Source of the DNA: Oxytricha trifallax
Taxonomy: Eukaryota > Ciliophora > Spirotrichea > Sporadotrichida > Oxytrichidae
Assembly: GCA_000711775.1 (NCBI GenBank)
Contig: ARYC01002678.1
Location: 1-64,000 of the forward strand
Direction of reading: 5' to 3'
DNA length: 64,000 nt
The notes under the pieces are model-generated. The model did no database searches. It saw nothing but the letters and a program-made list of their open reading frames with translations, and had not been told where the DNA came from. Position 1 is the stretch's first letter; every line of letters starts with the position of its first letter. Shown here in pieces: positions 60,070 through 64,000 of this stretch. The position numbers and the translations under genes are program-made.

Positions 60070-61501
60070 ATATTTGTTCTTGACGAGATCCCCTCCTACT
60101 TCCCTCCCCCTTAGACGAGACCCTCCCCTCCTCGAGATCCCCTCACTTTATTGTTATTTTTTTACTATAATTAATTTTTTTTCCCTGCGGACCACTATAT
60201 GGTGACCTCATCCGTCGACCTTTTTGAAAACATGACCCATAGGGAAATATATATATTAACATTCATTTAGACTTTTATTATTGCTAAAATACAAAAGAAT
60301 AGGAAATTATACAAATTAAAAATACAAAAAACTGCCGTATACTTTAAAGTTTAAATATATTTACAATCAATAGTATAAAATGTCTAAAAACATAAAAAAC
60401 GAGAACATTAGATGATTTATTTTTTATATTTTACTAACTGTCCCCTATTTATTTTATGTGCATATTTAATTTATATAGTTTTCTCAAATCTTTCTATTTG
60501 AGCGGAGCTAAGATGTGATATCATTTCTAATGCATTATGTTATGTATTGTTTAAGAGCGCTTTATATGCATTAAGTGTTTTTCTTCGAATACATACCTTG
60601 AATTTTTATATTCTCCCTCATTTCTAAAATTCAAAAGTTAAATTATCTTTATTTTTAGAAAATTAGGTTTAGTTTGTATCTAAAAACAATAAGTAAGTAA
60701 ATTCTGTAGAAATAGAAATTAAAAATTGATAAAGGAAACTTACTTTGCTTAAAATTGCTATTGTCTCTTTAGATGAATCAGATCCATTTTTAATAATAAC
60801 AATGTAATTAATGACTGTTTTAATTTGAGATAATGATAATTCTTGATTTTAAAAAAATTCATATACAATAGTAATAAAATGGTTTTAATTGACAGACAAT
60901 AATACTATATAAAATTTTCTGATAGCTTAAATCACATCTATTCGCCTAATATTTTTAGAATTAATAATATATTTTCCTAATTATTTTTTTTTCCTTTGCA
61001 AATTATTTTTAATATTATTTTACTTTAATTAGTTGATTACTAATAATATTTTTTATAGTTTAGCTAACTTAGAGAAAGTACTAAATAAAATCTAATGTTT
61101 TTGATTAACATAAAAATACATTAATGAATAAAATAAGATTTTATGGATAATCAACTAATTAAAGTAAAATAATATTAAAAATAATTTGCAAAGGAAAAAA
61201 AAATAATTAGGAAAATATATTATTAATTCTAAAAATATTAGGCGAATAGATGTGATTTAAGCTATCAGAAAATTTTATATAGTATTATTGTCTGTCAATT
61301 AAAACCATTTTATTACTAATAAAAGTCTAAATGAATGTTAATATATATATTTCCCTATGGGTCATGTTTTCAAAAAGGTCGACGGATGAGGTCACCATAT
61401 AGTGGTCCGCAGGGAAAAAAAATTAATTATAGTAAAAAAATAACAATAAAGTGAGGGGATCTCGAGGAGGGGGGGGAGGGGTCTCTGCAAGAACAAATAT
61501 T
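60070..61501. mobile_element. Foldback element, pyrimidine-rich ends (family 1), 1.43 kb
   Basis: Outer ends AATATTTGTTCTTG are inverted, then GAGATCCCCTCAC and GGACCACTATATGGTGACCT recur as complements. The GTCGACCTTTTTGAAAACAT motif and the inner TTAGTTGATTACTAATAA link it to the element at 5.39 kb. The left arm is longer by about 585 bases, which are inserted at 60278-60862. No coding capacity. Confidence 0.8.
60278..60862. mobile_element. About 585-bp insertion within the left arm of the 60.07-kb element
   Basis: The right arm reads GACTTTTATTAGTAATAAAATGG continuously (in inverted form), while the left arm is split between TTTTATTA and GTAATAAAATGG by about 585 unrelated bases. The insert has no obvious terminal inverted repeat and contains GT...AG-like bits but no convincing frame. 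Exact ends are uncertain by a few bases. Confidence 0.6.
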
Positions 61502-62035
61502 AATTCAAACTAAAATTTATTGTAAAAATCTAATTGTATTATTTCATTTATATTTTAGTGATATGGTAAATTTTTAATTAATCTAGTTATAAATTATTCA
61601 TAATTTTTTATAAGGGACTATTATTTATTTTTAAATTTAGTATTCTCATTCATTATAGGTATTATTAGTATTTATACTTGTAATTTATTTTTTAAAAGAA
61701 CGAATTTTGCGAAAGTATCTTTAAAAAGCCTAAATAATTAAATTAACAATTCATATTTGTGTAATTATTCATTGACTACTGTCCATTTAATAGTTTTAAC
61801 CCCGTTATAAGAAATTTTTGGACAACTATTATTGTTAAAATATATTTGAAAATGGAAAATAAATTTAAATTAAATTATAATTATATTTATTAAATTATGT
61901 AACAAAGGTCGAGAATGAAAAATAAAATACATGCAAAATTTAATTAAAAAAATAAAAACATTTCTTAAATTTAAATTTCGCTTTTTACAACTGGGTTTAT
62001 TAATAATTATCTTATAGTTTTTTTAGCTACAATCA

Positions 62036-62873
62036 GGTCAATTATCTTGCTTCCTTTACCTTCTTCTCATGTTATCAACTTTATTTTTAAATCGAGTTCC
62101 CATCTAATTCATTTTAGAGGCAAGAAATATCGCCTGTAAATATTCTGATTGTGCAAGCATGCATTTTCTATTGAACTGTGTTTAATACTGAAATTCTTAA
62201 ATACATAAGTTAGAGTTTCTGGTAATTTAAAAAGAGGTAAGAGAAATCTGAGTTATTATTTGTTTAGATAAGAGTTTCTTAATGCTCATCAATTCCTTTC
62301 TTAGTTAATTTGATGTCCATGACTGAGTTCAACACTCTTTATACATCTGCTCGTAATTATTTCCATCATTAAATCTCATGCAGTGGTTTCTATTGCTTGT
62401 TCATGAAAATCAAAATGGGAAGCTGATAACTGCCATTATTATTCGTAATTATTCATAAATAAGTTTGCAATCGAAAATTTAGAAAAATCTTAATAGATAA
62501 TTTGCAAAACGAAGAGATATGGAATTTGCAATTAAATGACCGATTAGAAAACTGCCTTTGAACTGAGGTAAGCTAGTTTCTTTGTTTCACAAATCACTTT
62601 GTTCCATTTATCTCCCCTTTGCACATGTCTTGATCTTTATAATAAGCAATTCAAAGATATTATCAAGTGCTATATTCTTCTTTTTAAAGGAAAAACTGCC
62701 TTTCTCTAATCTTATAATAAAATTATTTCAGATGCAGAGTTAATACCTTAGTGAATTCTTTTAAACATAACCAGACTTTGGTTGTAATTTATTAGTATCT
62801 AGTTGATCATCTATTGATTCTGAAGTAACCTAAGACTATATAAAGCTTCGTTACCATTAAGATTATTATTCAT
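62036..62873 (-). CDS. Gene H: hypothetical protein, unknown
   Basis: ATG at 62873 (MNNNLNGNEALYSLRLLQNQ) opens a 165-codon frame to TGA at 62376-62378, with stretches such as KRIHQGINSASEIILLQDQ, DKWNKVICETKKLAYLSSKA and NNYEQQWQLSASHFDFHEQ. After a one-base frame change a second readable part continues to about 62036 (RKELMSIKKLLSKQIITQIS, FNRKCMLAQSEYLQAIFLAS, MRRRQRKQDN then TGA). GC content is visibly higher than on either side. No family recognised. With one stop codon such lengths occur by chance now and then, so composition and residue balance are the main support. Confidence 0.4.
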
Positions 62874-63229
62874 TTTGACACTTTGAACTTCACTTTTAAA
62901 TTTTCACTTAAAGTTTTTACACTTTTAATGATTTGAAGCTATTTTTATATTTAGAAAGTCTAGAAATAAAATACTTAATTTCTCTATAAATCTTTGGGCA
63001 TTTCTTTTACATTGTTAAATATAAGTCATAAGTTGCTTTAAATTTAAAATATACGTATTTATGATAAATTTTTATTTGCATTATATTAGCTATAAAATAA
63101 AACTTAATTGATTATTTTTTATTTGAATTTCGTTGAACATCATTTTTATCTTTTAAAATTTATTCTTTTATAATTTTTGAGATTTAATTTACGGAAACCG
63201 AGAAAACATAGTACTTAAAAAATAGGTAT

Positions 63230-63520
63230 TTTAAAACTAGTTGGATTTTATAATTGACAGAGCTGTTTTAATTTTTCAATGGAGGCATACAATTTTAGTT
63301 AAATTTAGATGATTAGTTCAATGAAATATAATCTCTAATTTATCTCTCTCAATAGAGGAGTTAAAACACTTCTATCAATAGTAATGTCCAACTAATTTAA
63401 ATCTCTACCACATAAGTTTCATAATGACTTGGTTTACAGAAAGCAAAATGGCAATTATTTTAATCATATAATTTAAATTTAACTTAATTTTTCCAAATTC
63501 AAATATATTCCTACAATAAA
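63230..63520. mobile_element. Probable relative of the 33.24-kb MITE
   Basis: GTCCAACTAATTTAAATCTC, GGCAATTATTTTAATC and TTTTTCCAAATTC..ATATTCCTACAATA follow in the same order as the right half of the element at 33240-33634 (GTCTAGCTAATTTTAAATTC, TTGCCAAGATTCTGAAT, TTTTCCAAATTATAATGTATTCTACAATA with differences). The left border is not resolved. Confidence 0.4.
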
Positions 63521-63908
63521 ATTATTTTGATCGATTATCACAAAAATTATATAAATAATATAATCAAATTTGAATTTCAGGTTTTAATGAGTCTAGTTGC
63601 TTCTCATTTGAAACTAGTGACTGTTAATGCAAATGATATATAAAATTTATATTTTTTATTTAAACTAGGCAGGGTCTGTGATAGAAATATTATAAAATAT
63701 ATATTGAATTAATTTAAATTATATAAAGAGTATTTAGAATATTATAATATTTGGGAGGTATCAAGAAGCATGCAATAATCTGTTTGTTGGCTATCCAATT
63801 CTTTCTTAACTTAGCTTAGTTGAGCTATTTTAGCCTTAACAATCAGTATATGTTTCCTAAGGTATAAATAATATTGCAATACATTATATATATTATAGAT
63901 CCCTCATT

Positions 63909-64000
63909 CAAAACCCCAAGACTCTTTAATCAGATGTTTTAATAATTTCATTTTTAAGATAAAGGTTAAATTGGAATTAGTAGAGATGACAGGTTAATTT
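63909..64000. mobile_element. TBE-like left end, element continues beyond window
   Basis: ATT (63906-63908, an ANT triplet) is followed by CAAAACCCCAAGACTCTTTA and a stretch resembling the other TBE-type left ends (compare CAAAACCCCAAAACCCTTAA at 21718). The tract is slightly decayed. The body lies to the right of the window. Confidence 0.65.

Noticed and set aside
1-64000. Tetrahymena as the source
   Set aside because: Tetrahymena shares the Gln code, but its telomere repeat is C4A2. The C4A4 transposon ends and ANT targets fit hypotrichs.
1-64000. tRNA, rRNA, CRISPR arrays, and capsid- or envelope-bearing virus-like elements
   Set aside because: No cloverleaf, conserved rRNA stretch, regularly spaced identical repeats with unique spacers, reverse transcriptase, capsid or polymerase motif was recognised by reading.

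Overview
The window looks like micronuclear (germline) DNA of a hypotrich/spirotrich ciliate of the Oxytricha-Stylonychia-Tetmemena kind. Three things point there. (1) Every convincing coding block reads only if TAA and TAG are glutamine and TGA is the sole stop. (2) Four places carry transposon ends made of C4A4 telomere-like repeats next to an ANT target triplet, the hallmark of TBE (telomere-bearing element) transposons. (3) A GC-richer gene is interrupted by segments bounded by short direct repeats that behave like internal eliminated sequences (IESs) with pointers. Background DNA is very AT-rich, roughly 78% by eye. Genus is not decidable from the sequence.

Layout. 1-1003 is the right end of a TBE-like element with a Tc1/IS630-type DDE transposase. 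From about 1.4 kb onward the window is dominated by same-orientation copies of one module of 10 kb or more. The module carries plus-strand gene A (low-complexity Ser/Gln-rich protein) facing minus-strand gene B (two-pass membrane protein with a long tail) and minus-strand gene D (a membrane protein resembling B). Copies lie at about 1.4-13.6 kb, 25.5-29.8 kb (partial, divergent), 29.8-43.6 kb, 45.0-55.5 kb and 58.1-60.1 kb (partial). Peptides are conserved between copies while the AT-rich DNA between coding blocks has drifted, so A, B and D are, or were until recently, real genes. They are split into short blocks by AT-rich gaps that may be IESs, introns or both.

The copies differ mostly in what has been inserted: about ten foldback/MITE-like elements with long inverted arms. 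Because the copies are paralogous, several insertions have a visible empty site in another copy (for example an 11-bp target duplication at 54.5-55.1 kb). Two large palindromic elements sit between copies 1 and 4: 15.5-19.99 kb, whose spacer holds an eIF4E-like reading frame, and 20.06-23.40 kb, which contains a 1.2-kb TBE-type mini-element.

At 40.3-42.7 kb a GC-rich gene (E, minus strand, function unknown) is embedded in copy 2. It has a TATA-like tract, two probable introns, a 42-bp IES with a 6-bp pointer, and a 574-bp IES with a 13-bp pointer. The larger IES itself contains coding-looking DNA on both strands, i.e. a probable gene nested inside another gene's IES. A second coding-looking region (H) lies at 62.0-62.9 kb, and the window closes with the left end of another TBE-like element at 63,909. 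No rRNA, tRNA or CRISPR array was recognised. Exon limits are estimates from reading and comparing copies by eye.
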